Shown: positions 44,188 to 51,627 of the stretch, piece by piece
Position numbering within the stretch: position 1 is the stretch's first letter
Layout: each line of letters begins with the position of its first letter
Source of the DNA: Massilibacteroides vaginae
GTDB taxonomy: Bacteria; Bacteroidota; Bacteroidia; Bacteroidales; Tannerellaceae
DNA: 64,000 bases
Assembly (NCBI RefSeq): GCF_900178525.1
Contig: NZ_FXDJ01000007.1
Span: 124,001-188,000, forward strand
Reading direction: 5' to 3'
Notes under the pieces: generated by a model
Told to the model about the DNA's origin: nothing
Seen by the model: the letters and a program-made list of their open reading frames with translations, nothing else
Databases searched by the model: none
Made by a program: the position numbers and the translations under genes

Positions 44188-44287
44188 GGTTAACGAACTC
44201 TTAAAGTCTATTTTTCAAAAAAATCCGCAAACAAATTTGTCTTTCTTGCTTAATACATAAGTGTTTGGCATATAAACTTATGAAATA

Positions 44288-44340
44288 TGACAATTTGTCA
44301 TTTATCAAGCAATGGCACACTTATTGAGTAAATTACTCAA
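44288..44340 (+). promoter_or_regulatory. Two palindromes upstream of the MBL-E2-E1-JAB operon
   Basis: TGACAATTTGTCA (44,288-44,300) and TTGAGTAAATTACTCAA (44,324-44,340), the second ending 14 bp before the start codon. Both are perfect with a single central base, as expected for dimeric repressor sites. No regulator gene is next to them. Confidence 0.5.
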
Positions 44341-44354
44341 AAATAACAATTAGT

Positions 44355-45503
44355 ATGGCTGTATCACACAAAATTAAATTTTATCCTGTTGACAATGGGG
44401 ATAACGTATTACTGAAATTGGACGATAAAACTACCGTTATCGTTGATTGTCAAATGAAAGATTGTGAAGAAAACACTGATGGAGTAACCACCTATGATGT
44501 GAAAAAGGATTTAATAAAAGAACTCAATAAAGATTCTAAGAACAATCCTTATGTAGACTTATTTATCAATAGCCACCCTCATAATGACCACTGTCTTGGT
44601 TTTGAGAAAAATTTCTATTGTGGCTCCCCTGATGATTATACAGATACGAATCGTAAAAATGAGGAAATTATTATAGGCGAATTATGGGTAACACAAAGAG
44701 TGTTTTCAAACGATTTATGTTGTGATGGTGGAGCTATACGACGTGAGGCAAAACGTCGAAAGAAATTATTTGAAGATAATTCAGCGGAAAGCTCAAAATA
44801 TGGAAATCGGCTGCATATTATAGGTTATAACGAGGACGATACAACTGTCGATGGGTTACATTATGTTCCGGGAAACACAGTTAGTACATTTAATGGAAAA
44901 ACAAATGATTACCTATCTATGTTCATTCATGCCCCTTTCAAGAGTGACCTTATAAGAAGTAAAGCCGACGAAGATGAAAATGCTGCAAGTATTGTTGTTC
45001 AAATGCAATTGCGCACACAGAAAAACGGGGATATAAAATCCAGAATTATAATTGCAGGAGATGCAGACCATTATGTATTCGAGCAGATTCTTGAAAAATC
45101 AAAAAAGAACAATAATAAAGATAAACTGGAATGGGACTTGTTTTTAGCCCCTCACCACTGTTCTTGGTCTTTTTTTAACGATAGGCCATATGAAAACAAC
45201 ACTGAACCTAAAGATTATTCGTTAGAATTTTTAGATTATAAAAATGCAGGAGCCAATGTTATTGCTTCATCGAAGAAAATAGAAAACAAGAAGCCGAATC
45301 CCCCTCATCATTCCGCAAAAGAAGAATACATAAGGAAAGTTGGAGATTCAAAATTTAAAAACACGGCTATAAACAAAGATGAGAAAGCGCCGGAACCATT
45401 GATTTATACGATAGATGACAATGGCTTCAAACTGGAAAAATCCGCTATTGCCGCGTCTGTGGGTATTATGACAAGTTCAACTCCACGAGCAGGCCGAAAT
45501 TGA
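44355..45503 (+). CDS. MBL-fold hydrolase, partner of the E2-E1-JAB protein
   Basis: A 382-residue protein with the metallo-beta-lactamase fold of the ComEC-like group: SHPHNDH (H74, H76, D78, H79), AGDAD with D236, and APHHCSW (H267, H268) complete the two-metal site. There is no signal peptide, so it acts in the cytoplasm. The C-terminal about 60 residues are polar and likely flexible, ending TPRAGRN. The E2-E1-JAB gene starts 3 bp after the stop, so the pair is an operon. It could cut a nucleic acid or cyclic nucleotide; its tail might be the conjugation site (inference). The substrate is unknown. Confidence 0.8.
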   Translation: MAVSHKIKFYPVDNGDNVLLKLDDKTTVIVDCQMKDCEENTDGVTTYDVKKDLIKELNKDSKNNPYVDLFINSHPHNDHCLGFEKNFYCGSPDDYTDTNRKNEEIIIGELWVTQRVFSNDLCCDGGAIRREAKRRKKLFEDNSAESSKYGNRLHIIGYNEDDTTVDGLHYVPGNTVSTFNGKTNDYLSMFIHAPFKSDLIRSKADEDENAASIVVQMQLRTQKNGDIKSRIIIAGDADHYVFEQILEKSKKNNNKDKLEWDLFLAPHHCSWSFFNDRPYENNTEPKDYSLEFLDYKNAGANVIASSKKIENKKPNPPHHSAKEEYIRKVGDSKFKNTAINKDEKAPEPLIYTIDDNGFKLEKSAIAASVGIMTSSTPRAGRN

Positions 45504-45506
45504 AGA

Positions 45507-47726
45507 ATGAAATATTCATATAAAGAAATACAAGGAAGTATCGTTGATGTCAACGAATTGGATGTTGCAAGGGCTAAATCAATAGCCCTTGCTGCTTTGA
45601 ATAATCCGGCTTACATACTTAATCCTGTATTTGTAAAGCGAATTGATGGGGCAGAAGTCATTCTTGTAACGTTAGATATCGAAGTCTATCAGAATCCACT
45701 TAACGGCGTTGAAGAGCAAGAAGATATTGCAATAATATGTCATCCGGAAGATGATTCTTTTCCCGAAGTATATGCTTTGCGTAATAATTTTCAGTTAGGA
45801 TTGCCGCATACGAATTTACGCATAGAGGACTATCCTGTGTGTTTATGTGTAACAGAGCAATTATTTCAAGAAGTAAAACATAGATTTAACCCCTTCGAAT
45901 TTATTGAAAGCATTCGACAATGGCTGACACTGACATCCCAAGATAAATTACATGCAATTGACCAACCATTGGAACCATTTTTCGTATCTAAAGGTGGAAT
46001 AATTGTGCCAAGTAATAAGGATAATATTGACGTTAATAATTTCTACATTACTCCCGTTGCTCCCAATTCCAACTTATTTCGCATACAAAAAGAAAAAAAT
46101 GCTGATAGTGCTTATTTCTGTTTTGGATTTCATGCAGATGAACAAGTTAGTGGATTCATAAGGCGGGAACCGCAAGTGATAAAAGATTTAGCAGATTTTA
46201 TTTTCATTAAAGGAATCGACCTGTCTACAGCATTATCAAATTGCTTTAATAATCTTGCCCAGTTCTTTTTAGAAGAAAAAGAATTACTTCAAAAGAAAGT
46301 CGCAATTTGTTGTGGTATACCTGTTAAACGATACTCTAAAGATATTGAACCTGAAAGAACGGAAGAATTATTTTTCGTAACAAAGAAAACGGTTCGGGAA
46401 ATTGCTATGGAAAGTAATGTATGGGAAGAAACCCTTGATAAAAAGAGTATAGTTCCATTGTTAGGCAAACATTTTACCAAAGAAATTATTGAAAAAATAG
46501 GAATTGAGACCTATACAACAATGATTGATTTTAATAGACTAACTGCGGCAATTTACAATAATGAAATTCCTAATAAGGATAAATTTACTCTGATAGGGGT
46601 TGGAGCATTGGGCTCTCAGGTTCTTTCACTATATGCTCGAACGGGATATGGTGAATGGAATATAATAGACCATGATTTGCTTCTTCCTCATAATTTAGCG
46701 AGACACGCACTTGGTAGAGACTCTATAGGCTTTAGTAAAGTCGAAAAGTTAGCCGAACAGTTGAATTTCTTAGTTGGCGAGGAATTTTGCACACCCATTA
46801 AGTCTGATTTTATTAAAGTGCATAGCGATGAGAATGTGATTTCTTTTTTGAAGGAATCTAAGGCTATAATAGATATTTCAACCTCTATTGCAGTAGGCCG
46901 TTTGCTTGCGAGGGACTATGCTGATAAGATAAGCACACGAAGAATTTCTGCTTTTCTAAATCCGACAGGAAAAGATTTAGTAATATTGGCAGAAGATGAA
47001 AAGCGAAGGCATAGGCTGGACTTTCTTGAAATGGAATATTATCGCTTTTTATACAAAAATGAGAATTTGCATGACCACTTGATTTTTAATGATGATTTTA
47101 AGATTCGGCTAAATAGAAACAGTTGTAGAGAAATAAGCAGTCGGATAAATCAAACGGACATTTCAATGCTTTCTTCAATCTGTGCAAAATCAATTAGAAA
47201 AATTGTAGAACATCGTGATGCCTCGATTGCGGTTTGGAGAATTAATGATAGTGACTGTACGATTCAACAGTATACAACAGCACCAACAAAATGGGAAAAG
47301 GTCTATTCTAATGAATGGAAAATATATTTGAATAATCAATTATTAGATGAGATGCGTTCTTTAAGAACACAAAAACTTCCTAAAGAAACAGGAGGTGTGT
47401 TACTCGGCTCTATTGATATGGAACGAAAAATCATTTATATATATGATACCATTGCAGCACCAGAGGACAGTGATGAAACCACATCCTCTTTCGAACGTGG
47501 AATAGAAGGAGTCCTTGAAGAATATAATAAATATCGAACAATAACAGATAATCAAATACAATACTTAGGTGAATGGCATTCTCATCCCAAAGGATGCTCT
47601 ACAAATCCAAGTGAACTTGATAAAAAATTATTTGCTTATCTGGCGGACAAACTACTACGACAAGGCTATCCTACGATAATGGGGATTTTGGGAGATAATA
47701 ACTGTGGTTTTACTATTTCTTTTTGA
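45507..47726 (+). CDS. Fused E2-E1-JAB ubiquitin-like conjugation/deconjugation protein
   Basis: A 739-residue three-module protein. Residues 1-150 look like a bacterial E2-like domain: IAIICHPEDDSFPEVYAL, then DYPVCLCV with C112/C114 as candidate thioester cysteines and the helix FIESIRQWL. Residues about 355-570 are a ThiF/E1 adenylation domain: GVGALGS (364-370), IIDHD, PHNLARH (N396, R399), and C540 (NRNSCREISSR) as candidate E1 cysteine. Residues about 610-739 are a JAB/JAMM isopeptidase: E627, H691-x-H693 and D705. Cap2/Cap3 of type II CBASS and Bil systems use the same activities in separate proteins. The region 160-350 is unassigned. AT-rich; operon with the MBL gene upstream. Confidence 0.85.
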   Translation: MKYSYKEIQGSIVDVNELDVARAKSIALAALNNPAYILNPVFVKRIDGAEVILVTLDIEVYQNPLNGVEEQEDIAIICHPEDDSFPEVYALRNNFQLGLPHTNLRIEDYPVCLCVTEQLFQEVKHRFNPFEFIESIRQWLTLTSQDKLHAIDQPLEPFFVSKGGIIVPSNKDNIDVNNFYITPVAPNSNLFRIQKEKNADSAYFCFGFHADEQVSGFIRREPQVIKDLADFIFIKGIDLSTALSNCFNNLAQFFLEEKELLQKKVAICCGIPVKRYSKDIEPERTEELFFVTKKTVREIAMESNVWEETLDKKSIVPLLGKHFTKEIIEKIGIETYTTMIDFNRLTAAIYNNEIPNKDKFTLIGVGALGSQVLSLYARTGYGEWNIIDHDLLLPHNLARHALGRDSIGFSKVEKLAEQLNFLVGEEFCTPIKSDFIKVHSDENVISFLKESKAIIDISTSIAVGRLLARDYADKISTRRISAFLNPTGKDLVILAEDEKRRHRLDFLEMEYYRFLYKNENLHDHLIFNDDFKIRLNRNSCREISSRINQTDISMLSSICAKSIRKIVEHRDASIAVWRINDSDCTIQQYTTAPTKWEKVYSNEWKIYLNNQLLDEMRSLRTQKLPKETGGVLLGSIDMERKIIYIYDTIAAPEDSDETTSSFERGIEGVLEEYNKYRTITDNQIQYLGEWHSHPKGCSTNPSELDKKLFAYLADKLLRQGYPTIMGILGDNNCGFTISF

Positions 47727-48579
47727 TATTTAGAAATGGCTTATTCTCCGAGGTGTACCCCATTTTAATGACTATATGTCCATCATTATATGTGGATAAA
47801 GTATTCCTCTTTATAGAAGAACCATCTTTTCTGCTAAAGACAGTCCATCCACTGCTAATAGTGCCATAATCGGCAACAACGCTTGTATCCTTTTTACTAC
47901 TATCAGATATAATAGTAAGTTTAGGTTTTACGAGTTTGACAAATTCATCATGATAGCCGGATGCCCTTCCGTGATGAGATGCAACTAAAATATCAGCATC
48001 TTTTATGGCATTTTTGAAATTAACGTCTTTAAGCAATTCATTATATGAAGGGCTTTCATTGTCACCTGCAATTACTATTTTTGAGTTGGCAAATGAGAAC
48101 ACTGAAATAATGCTTTGATTGTTTAAATTGCATGTGGCACAATTCGGTGTAGAGAAAGTTTGAATTTTTAGTCCTCCAAAATTTTCAGAATTTGTTGGGT
48201 CATTCGTTGTCCCTGAAACACTGCTTGTGTATTTGTTGCTAAATTCAATATATTTTTCATATAACGGAATATCCGTTTTAGCTGTTTGGGTTGTAATAAT
48301 ATCGTTTCTTGTTAAATGCTTAGGTCTCCTAAGCACTTTTGGGCTTAGTCCAATCAAGTTATTGATATCTTCAATATGGTCTTTGTGCGGATGTGTCAGT
48401 ATAGCATAATCTATCTGCTTTACATTATAGGTTTTCCATAAATGGTAAAGTGGGCTAAAAGTTTTATCACTATTTTCGTATGAACCCAAACCAGTATCTA
48501 CAATAATATGTCTGCCATTGGGGGATTTGACATATGCCGCACTTCCATGTTGTACATCCCAAATAATTATTTCAACCAT
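47713..48579 (-). CDS. Second MBL-fold hydrolase (ComEC-like domain)
   Basis: A 288-residue cytoplasmic MBL-fold protein: LTHPHKDH (H63, H65, D67, H68), IAGDNES and ASHHGRASG complete a metal site like that of the ComEC C-terminal domain. It is smaller than the 382-residue MBL protein and clearly divergent from it. Its 3' end overlaps that of the E2-E1-JAB gene by 14 bp tail to tail, and its start lies 7 bp after the membrane-protein gene, so it belongs to a separate two-gene leftward operon. ComEC-type MBL domains degrade one DNA strand; a nuclease role is plausible but unproven. Confidence 0.8.
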   Translation of the reverse strand: MVEIIIWDVQHGSAAYVKSPNGRHIIVDTGLGSYENSDKTFSPLYHLWKTYNVKQIDYAILTHPHKDHIEDINNLIGLSPKVLRRPKHLTRNDIITTQTAKTDIPLYEKYIEFSNKYTSSVSGTTNDPTNSENFGGLKIQTFSTPNCATCNLNNQSIISVFSFANSKIVIAGDNESPSYNELLKDVNFKNAIKDADILVASHHGRASGYHDEFVKLVKPKLTIISDSSKKDTSVVADYGTISSGWTVFSRKDGSSIKRNTLSTYNDGHIVIKMGYTSENKPFLNIKKK

Positions 48580-48586
48580 ATTTCAA

Positions 48587-49081
48587 TTATTTATGTATTT
48601 GCTTTTCTACCCTCTTTCTAATAAAGGCTGTCTGTTTCCTATATGAAAACAAAAATAAGATTAATAATCCTATAATAACCCCAATAGAAGTGGTTTCTAT
48701 AGGGATAGAAAACCGAATAGCAATTTTATCATAGGCAACAGTCAATGAAACAGCAACGAACAAAGCAATAAATGTTCGATACATATTATTTCCCTCGGAT
48801 AATAAATCTATCTTATTATCCCTTTCGCAAGCAATAAGATAGTCCTTGTATTCGGCATACTTCACAAACTTTACCCATTTCAAAAAAGGTTCAATAATTA
48901 AAGAACTTAAACGACTAATTATCATTCCGACAAAATAGTAAAAGAAAGCTCCTATGAAATTGTTTTCTAATATTAAATTGAAATTTGTAAGTTCTGTTAC
49001 AACAAACACAAATAGAATGCCTGGTAATAAGTTGTTGAACAAGTTGTAAGATGATATTTTCTCTGATAATGCTTTTATCAT
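48587..49081 (-). CDS. Four-helix membrane protein paired with the second MBL hydrolase
   Basis: A 164-residue protein with hydrophobic segments at about 17-35, 41-62, 105-123 and 131-150; a charged cytoplasmic part (about 66-102) lies between the second and third. No family recognised. It starts the leftward operon (promoter -7 at 49,118-49,125) and is followed 7 bp later by the MBL gene. Pairs of a small membrane protein and a soluble enzyme are common in abortive-infection systems, where the membrane protein is effector or sensor; here this is inference. Confidence 0.7.
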   Translation of the reverse strand: MIKALSEKISSYNLFNNLLPGILFVFVVTELTNFNLILENNFIGAFFYYFVGMIISRLSSLIIEPFLKWVKFVKYAEYKDYLIACERDNKIDLLSEGNNMYRTFIALFVAVSLTVAYDKIAIRFSIPIETTSIGVIIGLLILFLFSYRKQTAFIRKRVEKQIHK

Positions 49082-49117
49082 AATGTTTTTTACTCTAAAT
49101 CAAACTGTTATAAAGTG

Positions 49118-49125
49118 CAAAGATA
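49118..49125 (-). promoter_or_regulatory. -7 element of the membrane protein/MBL operon
   Basis: TATCTTTG on the minus strand (plus CAAAGATA), 37 bp upstream of the start at 49,081, matches TAnnTTTG. Confidence 0.6.
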
Positions 49126-49296
49126 GTATTTTTTTAACTATTTGTCCTTTAGCTACATTAATAGTTTGCCATAAAATGACATTCTTCAAAATATGTCACT
49201 TCTTAAGCAAAGCCCTTTCCGTTTTATCGACAAAACAAAAACAGCCTATTTTTGTCCTATCGACAGAACAAGGGTATCTCAAAACAACCCTAATAT

Positions 49297-49327
49297 TTTG
49301 TTTTATTTCTAAAATGCACTATATTTG
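49297..49327 (+). promoter_or_regulatory. Promoter of abiEi-abiEii
   Basis: TTTG (49,297-49,300), 19 bases, TATATTTG (49,320-49,327), an exact consensus match, 26 bp before the abiEi ATG. A diverged copy of the -7 region and following 25 bp recurs at 50,865-50,898. Confidence 0.75.
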
Positions 49328-49353
49328 CAGCATAATAGAAACAAAATAAAGAA

Positions 49354-49971
49354 ATGACCTTTCTGGAATTTAAGAATCAGCTATTCGATTTGGCATGCTT
49401 CAATATCCATCAGGTATATGCATGGCAACCCGATTTTGACCGGAATAACCTCACCCGTTGGGTGAAGAAAGGGTATCTTATCCGGTTACGACAGGGCTAT
49501 TTTGCTTTTTCGGAATATAAGAGCAAGCCGGATTATTCCCTTTATTTCGCCAACCGGATTTACCGTCCGTCCTATATCAGCCTGCACACGGCTTTGTCGT
49601 TCTACGGGATGATACCGGAAGCGGTGGTGCAGATTACCAGTGTGACTTCGCTAAAAACAGCATCATTCGCCAATGACTTTGGCGAATACTCTTATAAGAA
49701 TGTCAAGGAGAACCTAATGTTCGGGTACGATTTGAAGCCAATGGCAGACAACCGCACCATACAGTTTGCCACACCCGAAAAGGCATTGCTTGATTTGCTG
49801 TATCTTTATCCGTTCTATGGTAGCGAGCAGGAATTGGAAGAGTTGCGTTTGGATGAAGATTACCTGCAAGATGATTTAAACAAGGATTTACTGATGGAGT
49901 ACTGCGCCAAGTTTCAAAGCAAGGCTCTTGACCATCGGGTAAAGCTACTTCTTAAAACTTACGATTTATGA
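49354..49971 (+). CDS. abiEi: AbiEi-like antitoxin/transcription regulator
   Basis: A 205-residue protein with an N-terminal winged helix (about 5-60: LTRWVKKGYLIRLRQGYFAF) and the AbiEi body (SYISLHTALSFYGMIPEAV, and ATPEKALLDLLYLYP). AbiEi is the antitoxin of type IV AbiE systems and also represses its own promoter. Its stop overlaps the toxin start by four bases (ATGA), the usual AbiE arrangement. Confidence 0.88.
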   Translation: MTFLEFKNQLFDLACFNIHQVYAWQPDFDRNNLTRWVKKGYLIRLRQGYFAFSEYKSKPDYSLYFANRIYRPSYISLHTALSFYGMIPEAVVQITSVTSLKTASFANDFGEYSYKNVKENLMFGYDLKPMADNRTIQFATPEKALLDLLYLYPFYGSEQELEELRLDEDYLQDDLNKDLLMEYCAKFQSKALDHRVKLLLKTYDL

Positions 49972-50756
49972 TACAGATTGAACAGATAAGAAATTATTTT
50001 CCGGCTCAAATCCGTGGGAATTCGGGTTTCGATAAGCACATACTAAAAGAGTATTTGCAGTTGATGATTCTGGATTACCTTTCTTCTACGCCATGCATCC
50101 AAAAAATGGCTTTTATCGGCGGAACAAATCTGCGTTTGGTAAAAGGGATAGACCGGTTCTCCGAAGACTTGGATTTCGACTGCAAAAACCTGTTGAAAGA
50201 CGAGTTTATTGAAATGACAAACGGCGTAATCCAGTTTTTGGAGCGTTCAGGGTTGAGGGTGGAAGCAAAAGATAAAGAAAATCCGAAGCTAACAGCCTTC
50301 CGGCGCAATATCCATTTCCCTGAACTGCTATTCGATTTGGGATTGAGTGGACATAAGGAGGAACGCTTCTTGATAAAGGTTGAGAGCCAAGACCAAGGAA
50401 TCGTTTATCCTCCTGTTATCACAAATATCAAAGGGTGCGGATTCTTTTTCCCGTTTCCCGTTCCTGCCGATGGCGTATTGTGCAGCATGAAAATTGCCGC
50501 CATGTTAGCCCGTGCTAAAGGACGTGATTTCTATGACCTGATGTTTTTATTAGCACAGTCCAAACCCGATTACGATTTTCTTTCAAAACGCTGTGGAGTA
50601 CATAATTTGCAGGAGTTCAAACAGGCAACAGCCGAACTACTGAAGACAGTTGATTTGAAGAAGAAGCAAAAGGATTTTGAACATCTGCTTTTCAATAAAG
50701 CGAATAGCGAGAAGATTTTGAGGTTTGGGGAATTTATAGATTCGCTTACAGAATAG
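49968..50756 (+). CDS. abiEii: AbiEii nucleotidyltransferase toxin
   Basis: A 262-residue nucleotidyltransferase of the AbiEii/AbiGii family: FIGGTNLRL (G51-G52-T53), RFSEDLDFD (D67, D69) and the conserved C-terminal segment MKIAAMLARAKGRDFYDLMFLL with Lys and Asp. Related toxins transfer nucleotides onto tRNA and stop translation during phage infection. Start overlaps abiEi. Confidence 0.9.
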   Translation: MIQIEQIRNYFPAQIRGNSGFDKHILKEYLQLMILDYLSSTPCIQKMAFIGGTNLRLVKGIDRFSEDLDFDCKNLLKDEFIEMTNGVIQFLERSGLRVEAKDKENPKLTAFRRNIHFPELLFDLGLSGHKEERFLIKVESQDQGIVYPPVITNIKGCGFFFPFPVPADGVLCSMKIAAMLARAKGRDFYDLMFLLAQSKPDYDFLSKRCGVHNLQEFKQATAELLKTVDLKKKQKDFEHLLFNKANSEKILRFGEFIDSLTE

Positions 50757-51086
50757 TTCGATGAGAAATGTGCGTTTCGGAACTGACAGTTTCGAACAAT
50801 GGAAAGGCAAATTAAACAGCCGTAAATTTTACCGCCATAAAAATTCCCATTCTATTTCCGTTATACACTATTTTTGCTGCATAATAGAAATAAAAAGATT
50901 AATTATTCCAATTTTTCAGCCAAACAATAAGTTGATTCAATATTCTTTCCTACCTTTGCACTAACAATCGTGTTAAATCACGGGCAAAACGATGAGAAAT
51001 AATCGTGTGCTAAATCGTGTGGATTTTCCGATGAAAGAAAAGATAAGTCGGTGATTATCAATGGTGATACGTGAAGCGTTCACTTT
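50757..51086. other. Right end region of the element
   Basis: A 330-bp noncoding stretch. It holds a diverged copy of the abiEi promoter region (50,865-50,898), a promoter-like TACCTTTG (50,951-50,958) facing attR, and three AATCGTGT words (50,966-50,973; 51,001-51,008; 51,013-51,020). The 11-mer CTAAATCGTGT at 51,010-51,020 also occurs near attL at 35,974-35,984, so these may be integrase arm sites. A 67-codon frame here is not convincing. Confidence 0.5.
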
Positions 51087-51107
51087 CTGGTGGCACCACT
51101 TTTAAAA
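51087..51107. repeat. attR of the mobilizable element
   Basis: Second copy of the 21-bp repeat beginning CTGGTGGCACCACTTTT, identical to 35,854-35,874, with the original chromosomal tRNA terminator 5 bp further on. Confidence 0.9.
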
Positions 51108-51111
51108 ACAT

Positions 51112-51148
51112 AAAAATCCCTGAAGGTAAATTACTTTCAGGGATTTTT
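51112..51148 (+). terminator. Original chromosomal terminator of tRNA-Phe
   Basis: AAAAATCCCTGAA (51,112-51,124)/TTCAGGGATTTTT (51,136-51,148), followed by GTTTTTAG. Same stem as the element copy behind attL. Confidence 0.8.
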
Positions 51149-51224
51149 GTTTTTAGGGCAACCCCTCGAAAATGGGATCATCCAGCAAATCCGGTTGACA
51201 GCTTGGGGAGTTCGTATACTCCGC

Positions 51225-51584
51225 TCATTTTTTATTGTTTTCTGCCAGTTTGAATTTGATGATCCTCTCAATCAATTCATAGGGTATTGGGTGGTTGAGC
51301 GGAAACTGCACAGATCCCTTGCCTTGTTTATAACCTGACAATTCATCTTTAAATTCAGCATGTGCCTCCGGTGTTGCATATAAGCCGATATGGTTTTTGT
51401 ATGCTCCGAAATAAATCAGCGGCTTTTTATTTGTCTTATAACCGGGCATACCATAAGCCATTTGCTCTTCCGCTTCGGGAGCAAGTTTCTTAATCAGCTC
51501 TCTTATTTTTACTAAAATTTCCTGAACTTCATCGGGGAAATTTTGAATATATTTATCTATCTCTGTCATTTCATTTTTTCCCAT
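51225..51584 (-). CDS. DUF1801 (YdhG-like) protein
   Basis: A 119-residue protein (start at 51,584, MGKNEMTEID; 51,569 and 51,599 are alternatives). It has the DUF1801 features YIQNFPDEVQEILVKIRELI, EQMAYGMPGYK, YFGAYKNHIGLY and a C-terminal IERIIKFKLAEN. These small cytoplasmic proteins, related to the frataxin-like YdhG fold, have no settled function. It lies close to the right side of the integrated element. Confidence 0.85.
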   Translation of the reverse strand: MGKNEMTEIDKYIQNFPDEVQEILVKIRELIKKLAPEAEEQMAYGMPGYKTNKKPLIYFGAYKNHIGLYATPEAHAEFKDELSGYKQGKGSVQFPLNHPIPYELIERIIKFKLAENNKK

Positions 51585-51627
51585 TTGTATACATATCAAA
51601 CCATAGTTGTTTTTATTTGTAATTGAA

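Larger units (their letters stand above)
35854..51107. mobile_element. 15.2-kb mobilizable element integrated in tRNA-Phe
   Basis: Bounded by the 21-bp direct repeats attL and attR. It encodes an integrase next to attL, a mobilization pair and candidate oriT but no mating channel, so it would need a conjugative helper such as the element at 1-22 kb. Cargo: nucleoside phosphorylase, aminoglycoside adenylyltransferase, a second nucleotidyltransferase, and a defence-like block at 44.3-50.8 kb. Base composition varies between modules, suggesting stepwise assembly. Confidence 0.9.

Noticed and set aside
44048-44260. A 70-codon plus-strand frame between the relaxase and MBL genes, considered as a ubiquitin-like protein.
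   Set aside because: It runs through the nested inverted repeat and has no beta-grasp pattern or terminal glycine; it is a by-product of the repeat.
50761-50964. A 67-codon plus-strand frame after abiEii.
   Set aside because: It covers the diverged abiE promoter copy and shows no protein-like pattern.
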